Shown here: one piece after another, positions 41,225-49,082 of the stretch
Layout: every line of letters starts with the position of its first letter
How positions within the stretch are numbered: the stretch's first letter is position 1
Assembly (NCBI GenBank): GCA_012729785.1
Contig: JAAYCL010000032.1
Coordinates: 1-64,000, forward strand
Reading direction: 5' to 3'
DNA length: 64,000 nucleotides
DNA from: Chlamydiota bacterium
GTDB taxonomy: Bacteria; Auribacterota; Tritonobacteria; UBA1439
The notes under the pieces: model-generated
The model's input: the letters and a program-made list of their open reading frames with translations, nothing else
What the model was told of the DNA's origin: nothing
Databases searched by the model: none
Translations under genes and position numbers: made by a program

Positions 41225-41467
41225 ATGGCCAAGAAGATCGTCTCTCTCGCCGAACTCGATCCCCTTCAGCACGGCAAGATCAAGGAGATCAACGGATGGC
41301 CGAACTTCGTCCGCCGCCTCGAGGCGATGGGGCTGCGGCCGGGCAGGCGCGTCATGAAGATCAGCGGGCAGTTCCTGCGGGGTCCCGTCACCGTTTCCGT
41401 CGGGCACACCTCCATGGCCCTCGGGCACGGGATGGCGATGCGGGTGATGGTCGAGATCGAAGGATGA
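41225..41467 (+). CDS. feoA: FeoA domain protein
   Basis: An 80-residue SH3-like protein: VSLAELDPLQHGKIKEING, LEAMGLRPGRRVMKISG and FLRGPVTVSVGHTSMALGHG, typical FeoA, which supports FeoB in ferrous iron uptake. A start nine bases earlier (41216) is possible; MAKK was preferred. The ATGA overlap with feoB confirms the pair. Confidence 0.88.
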   Translation: MAKKIVSLAELDPLQHGKIKEINGWPNFVRRLEAMGLRPGRRVMKISGQFLRGPVTVSVGHTSMALGHGMAMRVMVEIEG

Positions 41468-43173
41468 AGACGGTCCTTCTCATCGGCAATCCGAACGTCG
41501 GCAAGAGCGTCTTCTTCTCCCGTCTCACCGGCACGCGGGTCGTCGCCTCCAACTACCCCGGAACCACCGTCGGGTTCACCAAGGGACGGATGGCCGTCGG
41601 CGGGGAGGTGTGCGAGGTCGTCGACGTCCCCGGCGTCTACTCGCTCTGCCCGACCAGCAAGGCCGAGGAGGTCGCCTGCGGGATGCTCGGCGAGGGCGAC
41701 GTCGTCATCAACGTCGTCGACGCGACGAACCTCGAGAGGAACCTCTCCCTCACCCTCGAGCTGATGGAGCGCGGCATCCCCCTCGTCGTCGCCCTGAACA
41801 TGTGGGACGAGACCGCGCACCGGGGCATCAGCATCGACACGGCGCGTCTGGAGAGGATGCTCGGGGTGCCGGTCGTCCCCACGACCGCCCTCACCGGGGA
41901 GGGGTTCAACCGCCTCGTCGAGCGGCTTTCGGAGGCCCGCGCCCCGTCCATCGGCCCGCTCGGGCGCGACGAGCGCTGGGGGGCTATCGGCACCATCATC
42001 GACCGCGTCCAGCGGCTCGAGCACCGCCACCACACCGTGCGGGAAATCCTCCAGGAGCTCACCATCAAGCCCTGGACCGGGATCCCGATCGCCCTCCTGG
42101 CCGCCGCCGCCTCGTTCAAGGCGGTGCGGCTCATCGGCGAGACGTGGATCGCCTGGATCGCGGACCCGTTCTTCAACCGGATCTGGTCGCCGCTGCTCGC
42201 GCGCCTCGGCGTCCTCCTCGGCCCCGGCGTGCTCCACGACCTCCTCATCGGGAAGCTGATCGACGGGCGCGTCGACTACGTGCAGTCGTTCGGCGTTCTG
42301 AGCACGGCCCTCTACGTCGAATTCGCGATGGTGCTGCCCTACATCGTCTCCTTCTACTTCGTGCTGGGGGTGCTGGAGGACTCGGGCTACCTCCCGCGCC
42401 TGGCGATTTTGATGGACACCCTGCTGCACCGGATCGGGCTCCACGGCTTCGCGATCATCCCCGCCCTCCTGTCGTTCGGCTGCAACGTCCCCGGGATACT
42501 CGCGACGAGGGTGCTCGAGAGCAGGAGGGAGCGGTTCATCGCCTCGACGCTCATCTCGATCGGCATCCCGTGCGCGGCGCTCCAGGCGATGATCGTCGCC
42601 GTGCTGGGGAAACACGGCCTCCTGCCGGTCGCGGCGGTGTACGCCATCCTCGCCGCCGCCGTGCTGGCGCTCGGTTTCATCCTCAACCGGCTGATCTCCG
42701 GCTTCAGCCCCGAGCTTTTGCTGGAGATTCCGCCGTACCGGCTCCCCCCCCTGTCGCTCCTCCTGAAGAAGACCTGGTGGCGGGTGGGTCAGTTCATCAA
42801 GGAGGCGTTGCCGGTGGTCGTGGGCGGCGTGCTCGCCGTGAACCTGCTCTACATGCTCGACGTCTTCTCCGTCCTCGCCCGCCTCGCCGCGCCGGTGGTG
42901 CGCGGCCTCCTCGGGCTGCCTGAGGAGGCCGTCGTGGCGGTCGTGGTCGGGGTCCTGCGGAAGGACGTCGCGATGGGAATGCTCGCCCTGCTGCCGCTCA
43001 CCGTGAAGCAGCTCGTCGTCGCCTCCGTCGTCCTGGCGATGACGTTCCCCTGCGTGGCCACCTTCGTGGTCCTCTGGCACGAACTGGGCTGGAGGGACAT
43101 GCTCAAGTCCACCGGCATCATGCTCGTCGCGGCCCTGTGCACCGGGGGGCTGGTCAACCATCTCTGGCGGTGA
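41464..43173 (+). CDS. feoB: Ferrous iron transporter FeoB
   Basis: A 569-residue protein. N-terminal G-domain: GNPNVGKSVFFSRLTG (G1), YPGTTV, VVDVPGVYSL (G3) and ALNMWDETAH (G4). Membrane part from about 210: YIVSFYFVLGVLEDSGYLPR, the gate motif FGCNVPGILATRVLESRRER (Cys about 341), and the second gate PIVRG-like region with LRKDVAMGML. Shorter than classical FeoB (about 700), as in some anaerobes, because the region after the G-domain is brief. Imports Fe(II), which this Fe-S-rich gene neighbourhood needs. Confidence 0.93.
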   Translation: MKTVLLIGNPNVGKSVFFSRLTGTRVVASNYPGTTVGFTKGRMAVGGEVCEVVDVPGVYSLCPTSKAEEVACGMLGEGDVVINVVDATNLERNLSLTLELMERGIPLVVALNMWDETAHRGISIDTARLERMLGVPVVPTTALTGEGFNRLVERLSEARAPSIGPLGRDERWGAIGTIIDRVQRLEHRHHTVREILQELTIKPWTGIPIALLAAAASFKAVRLIGETWIAWIADPFFNRIWSPLLARLGVLLGPGVLHDLLIGKLIDGRVDYVQSFGVLSTALYVEFAMVLPYIVSFYFVLGVLEDSGYLPRLAILMDTLLHRIGLHGFAIIPALLSFGCNVPGILATRVLESRRERFIASTLISIGIPCAALQAMIVAVLGKHGLLPVAAVYAILAAAVLALGFILNRLISGFSPELLLEIPPYRLPPLSLLLKKTWWRVGQFIKEALPVVVGGVLAVNLLYMLDVFSVLARLAAPVVRGLLGLPEEAVVAVVVGVLRKDVAMGMLALLPLTVKQLVVASVVLAMTFPCVATFVVLWHELGWRDMLKSTGIMLVAALCTGGLVNHLWR

Positions 43174-43229
43174 GCGATTCCCCCGGCCCGCTCGCGCCGG
43201 ACGCCGTGGCGGGAGGCGTTCCGGGCGCC

Positions 43230-43258
43230 TTGAACCACACGTTGTTTTCCGGCATACT
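43230..43258 (+). promoter_or_regulatory. Promoter of the cupin gene
   Basis: TTGAAC (43230-43235), 17-bp spacer, CATACT (43253-43258). A purine-rich GGAAGGAGG follows before the ATG at 43298. Confidence 0.55.
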
Positions 43259-43297
43259 CTGATCGGGCGTTGCGCCCGGCGGAAGGAGGATGCGCAG

Positions 43298-43627
43298 ATG
43301 ATCCGATCGAAAACCGCGAACCTGTACGAGATGATGGAGTTCCCCTCCGAGGGGGTCTTCAGCAAGGTCGTCGCGCGCGGGGGGATGTCGAACCACACGC
43401 TGATGTGCCTGGCGAAGGGGACCGACATCTCCGAGCACACCTCCTCGCGCGAGGGGACGGTGACGGTGCTCAAGGGGACGGGGACCTTCGTGTTGAACGG
43501 GAAGAAGATCCGCATGGAACCGGGCGTGTGCATCTTCATGCCCGCGAAGGCCCCCCACGCGCTGCGCGCCGACGAGGATCTCGCCTTCCTCCTGTCGCTC
43601 TCCGGCAAGGAGTCGAAGCGCGGATGA
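43298..43627 (+). CDS. Single-domain cupin
   Basis: A 109-residue cupin: first motif DISEHTSSREGTVTVLKGTG, second PGVCIFMPAKAPHAL, with the metal-binding His/Glu partly conserved. Small cupins of this type bind metal ions and are often regulators or sugar/small-molecule binders. AAGGAGG supports the start. Followed closely by a broken ABC-ATPase remnant. Confidence 0.85.
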   Translation: MIRSKTANLYEMMEFPSEGVFSKVVARGGMSNHTLMCLAKGTDISEHTSSREGTVTVLKGTGTFVLNGKKIRMEPGVCIFMPAKAPHALRADEDLAFLLSLSGKESKRG

Positions 43628-43630
43628 GGT

Positions 43631-43873
43631 TTGCGGCGGCGCCTCTTCCCGCAGATGCGCGTGGATGAGAATCTGCGGATGGGGGCTTTCTCCGCGCGCG
43701 CACGCGCGCAGGCCGGGCGAAACCTCGATCGCGTCTTCTGCCTCTTCCCGCGACTCGCGGAGCGGCGCGCGCAGAGGGCGGGCACCCTGAGCGGCGGGAG
43801 GATGGATCTGGAGGGCGCGGCAGGAGACCTCGCCGGCCGCGACGAGATCAGGAAGGCGTACCTGGGCGCCTAG
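43631..43873 (+). pseudogene. Remnant of LivF-type branched-chain amino acid ABC ATPase
   Basis: The 80-residue frame reads LFPQMRVDENLRMGAFSARA, then NLDRVFCLFPRLAERRAQRA and GTLSGGRMDLEG, ending GRDEIRKAYLGA. These are internal and C-terminal pieces of LivF. Walker A and everything before it are missing, and after LSGG the sequence jumps directly to the C-terminal EIRKAYLG, so Walker B has been lost in an internal deletion. No other liv genes are nearby. Confidence 0.72.
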
Positions 43874-43980
43874 GCGCGCCCGCGCAGCCGCCTCAGCCGG
43901 ATCCGGTTTCGGCCGAACGTCCCGCGCGAAACCCCCTCGTGCGCCGCTCCCTTTGCGGGCGCCGCGCGCGTCGCGCGGCA

Positions 43981-44057
43981 TGGTGGGCGGTGCAGGATTC
44001 GAACCTGCGGCATCTACCGTGTAAAGGTAGCGCTCTAGCCGGCTGAGCTAACCGCCC
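43981..44057 (-). tRNA. tRNA-Val (anticodon UAC)
   Basis: The minus strand folds as a full cloverleaf: acceptor GGGCGGT pairs with ACCGCCC, D-arm AGCTCAGCCGGCTAGAGC, anticodon stem CTACC/GGTAG with loop TTTACAC (anticodon TAC), T-arm GCAGGTTCGAATCCTGC. CCA is encoded (43981-43983). Confidence 0.95.
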
Positions 44058-44164
44058 CGGATTCCTACTGTAGCACAGCCCGGACACCGCCGGGAAGGGC
44101 GCAAAGGCTCACGCGCCTCTTCCCGTCCCAGCGGCGCGCGCCTCGCGAGGCGAGACGCCCCCGT

Positions 44165-44193
44165 TTGATCGGGGAACGAAGCTGTGCTATCAT
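44165..44193 (+). promoter_or_regulatory. Promoter of the TPR lipoprotein gene
   Basis: TTGATC (44165-44170), 17-bp spacer, TATCAT (44188-44193). The ATG at 44203 is only nine bases after the -10, so the leader is a few bases at most and no ribosome site fits. Confidence 0.5.
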
Positions 44194-44202
44194 ATCGGTG
44201 CG

Positions 44203-45699
44203 ATGAAGATCCTCCGCCGCCTTCGGGGCGCCGCGCTGGCGCTGCTCCTCGCGGGCTGTCACCCCGCGCTGCTCACCACGCAGCGCCCCTCCGAGGAGTT
44301 CTCCCTCTACCTCGATCGAGGGCAAACCGACGCGCGCTGGGACGGCAGCGTCGGGAAAGGGTTCGGCCTCTTTGCCGCCGGCGGCCTCCCCGCGGCCTCG
44401 CGGCAGTTCGAGAAAGCGGTCTCCGCCGGCTGCGACGACGGCCTCGTGCTCTTCCACCTCGCCGCCTGTAGCTACGTCGCGGGCGGGAACGCCCGCGCCG
44501 GCGAGCTCCTCCGCGCGGCCATCCCCGCCCTCGACGCGCGCTACGCGGGCACCACCTATCCCGCCCGCGCCCGCAACCTCAGGGCGATCGCCCTGATGGA
44601 CGAGGGCAGGACCGCCGAGGCGGAAGGAGCATTGAAGGAGGCGCTCCGCAAGGCCCCCCCGCTCGCCGAGACGCACAGCAACCTCGGCAAACTGTACGCG
44701 GCCCAAAACCGCCAGGGGGAGGCGTTCCTCGAGTTCGAGCAGGCGTTGCAGCTCGACCCGAACGACGCCACGGCGCGGCTGAACCTCGGCTTCCTCTACG
44801 CGTCGGAGGGACGGCACGACGAGGCGCTCGCCGAGTTCGACCGGATACTGCGCCTGTACGCGGACGATCACCGCGCGCACTACGCGAAGGGGCGGACGTT
44901 CATCCAGATGGGGTTCACCGACGAGGCGATCGGGGAGTTCCAGGAGGCGGTGAGGCTGCGGGGCGATTTCTTCGACGGGCACCTCGCGCTGGGGCAGGCC
45001 TGCGCCGCCGCGCAGCGGTGGGCCGACGCGGAGACCGCCCTCCTGCGGGCGATCCGTCTCCAGCCCCGGAACCCGAAAGGCCAGTACGCCCTCGGCAGGA
45101 TGTACGCGCAGAAAGGCGACGGCGCCCGCGCGATCAAGGCGCTGCGGAAGGCCGTGCGGACCGACCCGCTCTTCTTCGAGGGGCACCTCGCCCTCGGCGT
45201 CGCCTACGCGGAGGGGAACGATCACGAGGCCGCCCTCCTTGAATTCACGAAGGCGGTCGAGCTCGACAAGAAGTCGGCGGTCGCCTACCGCCACCGCGGG
45301 CGGGCCCTCTTCCAGCTCAACCGATTCGGGGACGCGCTGAAGGATCTGGGCCGGTCGCTCGATCTCGAGAACGACAACCCGGTCACGCTCCTCTTCATCG
45401 GCCGGAGCCACTGGAAACTGAAAGACTACGAGCGCGCCCGCGAGGCGCTGAAGCGCGCCACCGCGGCGGACCCGGGGAACGCGCATGCGCACCTCGCCCT
45501 CGCGGAGATCGCGGAGGAACAGGGCGACCACGAGGAGGCGATCGCCGAATACGCCCGCGTGACCGAACTCGTCCCCGACGCCGCCGACATCCAGTACAAA
45601 CTCGGCAAGCTCTACGACAAGGCGGGGAGGAAAGACGAGGCGTTCAAGGCGCTGCAGAAGGCGGGGCCGTACCTCGAGAGGATCGGGACCACACGTTGA
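44203..45699 (+). CDS. TPR-repeat lipoprotein
   Basis: A 498-residue protein with signal peptide and lipobox LLLAGC (Cys about 19), then at least nine tetratricopeptide repeats from about 140 (AETHSNLGKLYAAQNRQGEA; ATARLNLGFLYASEGRHDEA; GHLALGVAYAEGNDHEAALL; DIQYKLGKLYDKAGRKDEAF). Acts as a protein-interaction scaffold on the periplasmic face or outer membrane. Partner unknown. Followed 52 bases later by efp. Confidence 0.88.
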   Translation: MKILRRLRGAALALLLAGCHPALLTTQRPSEEFSLYLDRGQTDARWDGSVGKGFGLFAAGGLPAASRQFEKAVSAGCDDGLVLFHLAACSYVAGGNARAGELLRAAIPALDARYAGTTYPARARNLRAIALMDEGRTAEAEGALKEALRKAPPLAETHSNLGKLYAAQNRQGEAFLEFEQALQLDPNDATARLNLGFLYASEGRHDEALAEFDRILRLYADDHRAHYAKGRTFIQMGFTDEAIGEFQEAVRLRGDFFDGHLALGQACAAAQRWADAETALLRAIRLQPRNPKGQYALGRMYAQKGDGARAIKALRKAVRTDPLFFEGHLALGVAYAEGNDHEAALLEFTKAVELDKKSAVAYRHRGRALFQLNRFGDALKDLGRSLDLENDNPVTLLFIGRSHWKLKDYERAREALKRATAADPGNAHAHLALAEIAEEQGDHEEAIAEYARVTELVPDAADIQYKLGKLYDKAGRKDEAFKALQKAGPYLERIGTTR

Positions 45700-45751
45700 G
45701 ACGCCGGGCCGAGGGGCGCGGCGCGACGAAGACCAGGGGGGCGCGCACACG

Positions 45752-46309
45752 ATGGCGAACGCAGTCGATCTGAGGAAGGGGATGGCGATCCTCCACCAGG
45801 GGACGCCGCACATCATCACCGAGTACCAGCATGTCACGCCGGGAAACTGGCGGGCCTACGTGCAGGTGACGATGCGCAACGTGAAGACGGGGAGCTCGAC
45901 GCAGGCGCGCTACCGGACCTCCGAGACGGTGCAGGTCGTGGATCTCGAGAGCCGGAAACTCCAGTACCAGTACCGCGACGGCGACGGGTACGCCTTCATG
46001 GACCTGGACGACTTCTCCACCCATCTCCTCTCCTCCTCGCTCGTCGGCGACGCCGCCCGCTACCTCAAGGAGGGGGACGAGGTCGGCGGGCTCTTCCACG
46101 GCGAGGAGCCGATCGAGCTCGAGCTCCCCACGAGCGTAATACTCGCGGTCGCCGCGACGCCGCCCGGCTTCAAGGGGGATTCGGTGAGCAACCTGCAGAA
46201 GCCGGCGACGCTCGAAACCGGCTACGAGCTGAGCGTGCCGCTCTTCATCAAGGAGGGGGACCGGGTGAAGGTGGACACGCGGACCGGCCAGTATCTGGGG
46301 AGGGAGTGA
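45752..46309 (+). CDS. efp: Elongation factor P
   Basis: A 185-residue EF-P with the KOW-like N-domain (AVDLRKGMAILHQGTPHIIT), the loop HVTPGNWRAYVQV and the OB domains ending VPLFIKEGDRVKVDTRTGQY. It relieves ribosome stalling at polyproline. The loop tip has Asn32 where E. coli EF-P has the modified Lys34, so it is either unmodified or modified differently; no epmA/epmB or earP is nearby. The start is not strongly marked but matches family length. Confidence 0.92.
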   Translation: MANAVDLRKGMAILHQGTPHIITEYQHVTPGNWRAYVQVTMRNVKTGSSTQARYRTSETVQVVDLESRKLQYQYRDGDGYAFMDLDDFSTHLLSSSLVGDAARYLKEGDEVGGLFHGEEPIELELPTSVILAVAATPPGFKGDSVSNLQKPATLETGYELSVPLFIKEGDRVKVDTRTGQYLGRE

Positions 46310-46327
46310 CCCGCTCGGGTCGCAGCT

Positions 46328-46363
46328 CCCGGATCTCAGATCTTAGATCCCGGATTTCAGATC
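46328..46363. repeat. Short direct repeat, 15 bp with 21-bp period
   Basis: CCCGGATCTCAGATC (46328-46342) and CCCGGATTTCAGATC (46349-46363) differ at one base. They lie just after efp, in non-coding DNA, and contain overlapping GATC-type palindromes. No function is apparent. Confidence 0.6.
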
Positions 46364-46475
46364 GGATTTCGACTCACCGCTCCTGCATCTTGGCCATCCA
46401 GCCGAACGACGGCGTCGCACAGCCGGTTTGTAGCGTATCGGTTCCGGCCCCGCCCGCGGTCGGCAAAACGGGGAA

Positions 46476-46515
46476 GCCGCCGGCGCGTGAGGCGCGCACC
46501 GGCGGCCGTTTCGTT
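46476..46515. terminator. Probable bidirectional terminator between efp and dodecin genes
   Basis: GCCGCCGG (46476-46483) pairs with CCGGCGGC (46499-46506); inner GCG/CGC pairs extend the stem. It is followed by CGTTTCGTTT on the plus strand; on the minus strand CCCGTTTTG lies shortly after the stem. It sits between the convergent ends of efp and dodecin. Confidence 0.55.
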
Positions 46516-46530
46516 TCCGTCCCCCGTCGA

Positions 46531-46758
46531 TCAGGCGTTCTTCAGCTCCTCGGGGCTCAGCAGCCTGAAGCCGATCCGCACCTTCGCCTGGTACTCGCTC
46601 ACCGTCCCGTTGTCGATGCGTCCGCCGATCTTGTCCACCTCGAACCACCCCATCGCCTTGATGCTCTTGCCCGCCTCCTCGATTGCGTTCTTGGCGGCGT
46701 CGGCGAAACCCTTGGACGAGGTGCCGATGACATCGATGGTCTTGTACGTCTTGGCCAT
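46531..46758 (-). CDS. Dodecin family flavin-binding protein
   Basis: A 75-residue dodecin: KTYKTIDVIGTSSKGFADAA, NAIEEAGKSIKAMGWFEVDK (Trp near 38 stacks on flavin) and GGRIDNGTVSEYQAKVRIGF. Dodecins assemble as 12-mers that store or buffer FMN/riboflavin. AGGAGGA at ideal distance supports the start; longer in-frame versions were rejected. Confidence 0.9.
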   Translation of the reverse strand: MAKTYKTIDVIGTSSKGFADAAKNAIEEAGKSIKAMGWFEVDKIGGRIDNGTVSEYQAKVRIGFRLLSPEELKNA

Positions 46759-46795
46759 GCGCTCCTCCTTTCGGGGCGGGGGTCCGGAGCCCGCC

Positions 46796-47587
46796 TCAGG
46801 TGAAATACTCCGGGTGTGCCTGTATGAATTGAATCGTCTCGGCAAACGCGTCGAGGTCGTGCGGTTCGAAGGTGAAGACGGGGCGTATGCCGAGTTCCCT
46901 GCGCAGGGCGAAGAAACGCGCGAAGTCGATCTCGCCCGTCCCGGGCGCGAGATGGAAGTCCCAGTCGCCCCGGGTGTCCGTCAAATGGACCTCCTCGATC
47001 CGATTCCCCCAGCAGGCGAGCCACTCGTCGAGCGGGGTCCTGCCGTACAGGTGATGGTGGGCGATGTCGAAGAGGAGCCCCACGTTCTCCTCCCCGGCCG
47101 CGTCCACCGCGTCCAGGATGAGCCCCGGCGACGGCTCGAAGGTGTTCTCCACCAGGATCCGGATCCCCTTCTCCGCCGCCTCCCGGGCGATGAGGCGCAG
47201 GGAGGGGACGAAGAGGGCGAAGTAGCGATCCGCGAGATCGCGCTTGTTCAGGATGTCGAAGCCGGTGTGCGCCACGAGCGCCCGGGCGCCGAGCGCCTCC
47301 GCGAAGGCGATCGACTGACGGTAGCGGCCGACGGAGACCTCGCGTATCCGCGGATCGAAGGCGCCGAGCGCCATCTCGGAGATCGGGCCGTGCACCCGGC
47401 GGCCGAGCTTCGCCGAGTCGAGCAGCAGGCGCGCGGCGGAGACCCGCCCCGGGTCCAGGTCGTGCAGCACGTCTCCGTCGGCGAAGACCTCGGCGTTCAC
47501 CCGCTGCCGCCGCGCGAGCTCCGCGTGGGCGAGGAGGAAGTCGAGCGGAACGGCGAAGTAGAACCGCTGCTCCACGGGCTGATTCAC
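46796..47587 (-). CDS. Sugar phosphate isomerase/epimerase-like TIM barrel protein
   Basis: A 263-residue AP-endonuclease-2/xylose-isomerase-like barrel: VFADGDVLHDLDP, VHGPISEMALGAFDP, ALVAHTGFDILNK, ILVENTFEPSP, GLLFDIAHHHLYG, EEVHLTDTRGDWDFHLAPGT and FTFEPHDLDAFAET. Metal-binding Glu/Asp/His of the family appear conserved. Start is GTG with GGGAGGG six bases upstream. The substrate is unknown. Divergent from the radical SAM gene at 47633. Confidence 0.8.
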   Translation of the reverse strand: MNQPVEQRFYFAVPLDFLLAHAELARRQRVNAEVFADGDVLHDLDPGRVSAARLLLDSAKLGRRVHGPISEMALGAFDPRIREVSVGRYRQSIAFAEALGARALVAHTGFDILNKRDLADRYFALFVPSLRLIAREAAEKGIRILVENTFEPSPGLILDAVDAAGEENVGLLFDIAHHHLYGRTPLDEWLACWGNRIEEVHLTDTRGDWDFHLAPGTGEIDFARFFALRRELGIRPVFTFEPHDLDAFAETIQFIQAHPEYFT

Positions 47588-47613
47588 GGCTGCCCTCCCG
47601 GACGGTGGTACGT

Positions 47614-47624
47614 TATAGTATAGC
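47614..47624 (+). promoter_or_regulatory. -10 region close to the start of the radical SAM gene
   Basis: Overlapping TATAGT (47614-47619) and TATAGC (47619-47624) hexamers lie 9-14 bases before the ATG at 47633, implying a leader of only a few bases. No -35 is obvious. Confidence 0.4.
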
Positions 47625-47632
47625 GGCGACGG

Positions 47633-48544
47633 ATGCCGACGACAATGGAATACCGCACCCCGCAGTTGAAAGGCCCCTCTCCCGCGCCTTCCGCCGAAGG
47701 CGCCGGGGCGGTCCGGGAGATCGTGTGCCGCAGCATCCTCAGTCCATCGAGGATCCCGGGGGCCGACTACTCGATCAACCCGTACATCGGCTGCCTGCAC
47801 GCCTGCGTCTACTGCTACGCCCGGTACATGCGGCGCTGGTCCGGGCACGAGGAGCCGTGGGGGACGTTCGCGGACGCCAAGATCAACGCCGTCCGCGTCC
47901 TCGTCCGCCAACTGCGCCGGACCAGGCCGTCGCGCATCTACCTCAGCTCCGTGACCGACCCGTACCAGCCGCCGGAACGCCGCTACCGCATCACCCGCGG
48001 CATCCTGGAGACCCTCGCGCCCCTCCCCCACTCCGTCGGGATACAGACCAAGTCCGCGCTCGTCACACGCGACATCGACCTCCTCCGCGCCTTCCGCGAC
48101 GTCTCCGTGACCGTCACCATCACGACGAACGATCCGCGCGCCGCCGCCCTGCTCGAACCCGGCGCCCCGCCGGTGGCGGAGCGGCTGCGGGCCCTCGAGA
48201 CGCTCGCCGCGGCGGGGATCGACACGGCGGTCTTCATCGCCCCGGCGATCCCGCTCGTCGCGGAGCGCGGCATCGCCCCCCTCGCCCGCTTCCTCGCCGC
48301 GGCGGGGGTGCGCCGCGTGCTGCTGGACGACCTGCACTACCTCCCGCGCCTCGCCGGGCGCCTTATCCCCGCCCTGCGCGCCTGCGTTCCGGAGGCCGCG
48401 CAACGGCTCTGCCGCCGCGTGGAAGATTGCCCTCAACAAACGGCGCGGATTGTTCTAGAATGCTGCCGCGCGCACGGCATCCGCTGCGACGTGCTGTTTC
48501 CCCTCCGCGGCGGAAGCCGAAGCGCGCGAAACGACGGGGGGTGA
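47633..48544 (+). CDS. Radical SAM protein of the SPL/Rv2578c type
   Basis: A 303-residue protein with the cluster motif NPYIGCLHACVYCYARYMRR (CxxxCxxC, about 49-68), YLSSVTDPYQPPERRYRITR and VGIQTKSALVTRDIDLL, features of the group related to spore photoproduct lyase that lacks a defined reaction (Rv2578c-like). ATG at 47645 is an alternative. Followed by a lipoprotein gene three bases later. Confidence 0.83.
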   Translation: MPTTMEYRTPQLKGPSPAPSAEGAGAVREIVCRSILSPSRIPGADYSINPYIGCLHACVYCYARYMRRWSGHEEPWGTFADAKINAVRVLVRQLRRTRPSRIYLSSVTDPYQPPERRYRITRGILETLAPLPHSVGIQTKSALVTRDIDLLRAFRDVSVTVTITTNDPRAAALLEPGAPPVAERLRALETLAAAGIDTAVFIAPAIPLVAERGIAPLARFLAAAGVRRVLLDDLHYLPRLAGRLIPALRACVPEAAQRLCRRVEDCPQQTARIVLECCRAHGIRCDVLFPLRGGSRSARNDGG

Positions 48545-48547
48545 ACG

Positions 48548-49021
48548 ATGCGCATCGTCACGGCGGTCGCGGCGGCGGCCTGCGCCGCGGCGCTGACGGC
48601 GGGGTGCGGCTGGCGGATGGCCGAGTCCCCGATACGGGTCAGCGGGCGGGTGATCGACGCCGGGAGCAAGGAGCCGGTGCCGGGCGCCTGCATCGACATC
48701 GCCGACGAGCGCGAGAAGCTGGAGTTCGCGCTCAACACCGGCGTCCTCACGAACAAAAGCGGTTTCTTCGACACCGTCTACCGCCATACCTACGACCGCT
48801 GGACATGGCTCGGCGTCCCCGTCTGGTGGCTCCCCACCGTCCCGGAACGCATCTACGTCGAGGTGCTGGGGGAAGGCTACCGCCCCCGCATCACCTCCGT
48901 CGAATACCGCGCCACGCTGACCGGCACGGAGAAGGAGCCCCCCCCGGTCGCGCTCGATTCGATCGCGATCCACCGGCGCGCCGCCGCGGGGAAACGCGCG
49001 CGCGCGGGGGAGACGGAATGA
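48548..49021 (+). CDS. Lipoprotein with carboxypeptidase-regulatory-like domain
   Basis: A 157-residue protein: signal peptide with lipobox LTAGC (Cys about 20), then IRVSGRVIDAGSKEPVPGAC, NKSGFFDTVYRHTYDRWTWL and ERIYVEVLGEGYRPRITSVE, the pattern of carboxypeptidase regulatory-like beta domains. Role unknown. A 22-codon frame (49018-49086) links its end to ddl through overlaps on both sides and may only couple translation. Confidence 0.75.
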   Translation: MRIVTAVAAAACAAALTAGCGWRMAESPIRVSGRVIDAGSKEPVPGACIDIADEREKLEFALNTGVLTNKSGFFDTVYRHTYDRWTWLGVPVWWLPTVPERIYVEVLGEGYRPRITSVEYRATLTGTEKEPPPVALDSIAIHRRAAAGKRARAGETE

Positions 49022-49082
49022 GCCGCGCACCCGCGGCGCCGCGCCTCGTCCGCCTCCACCCCGTGCGCGGGGGCACGCCCCG

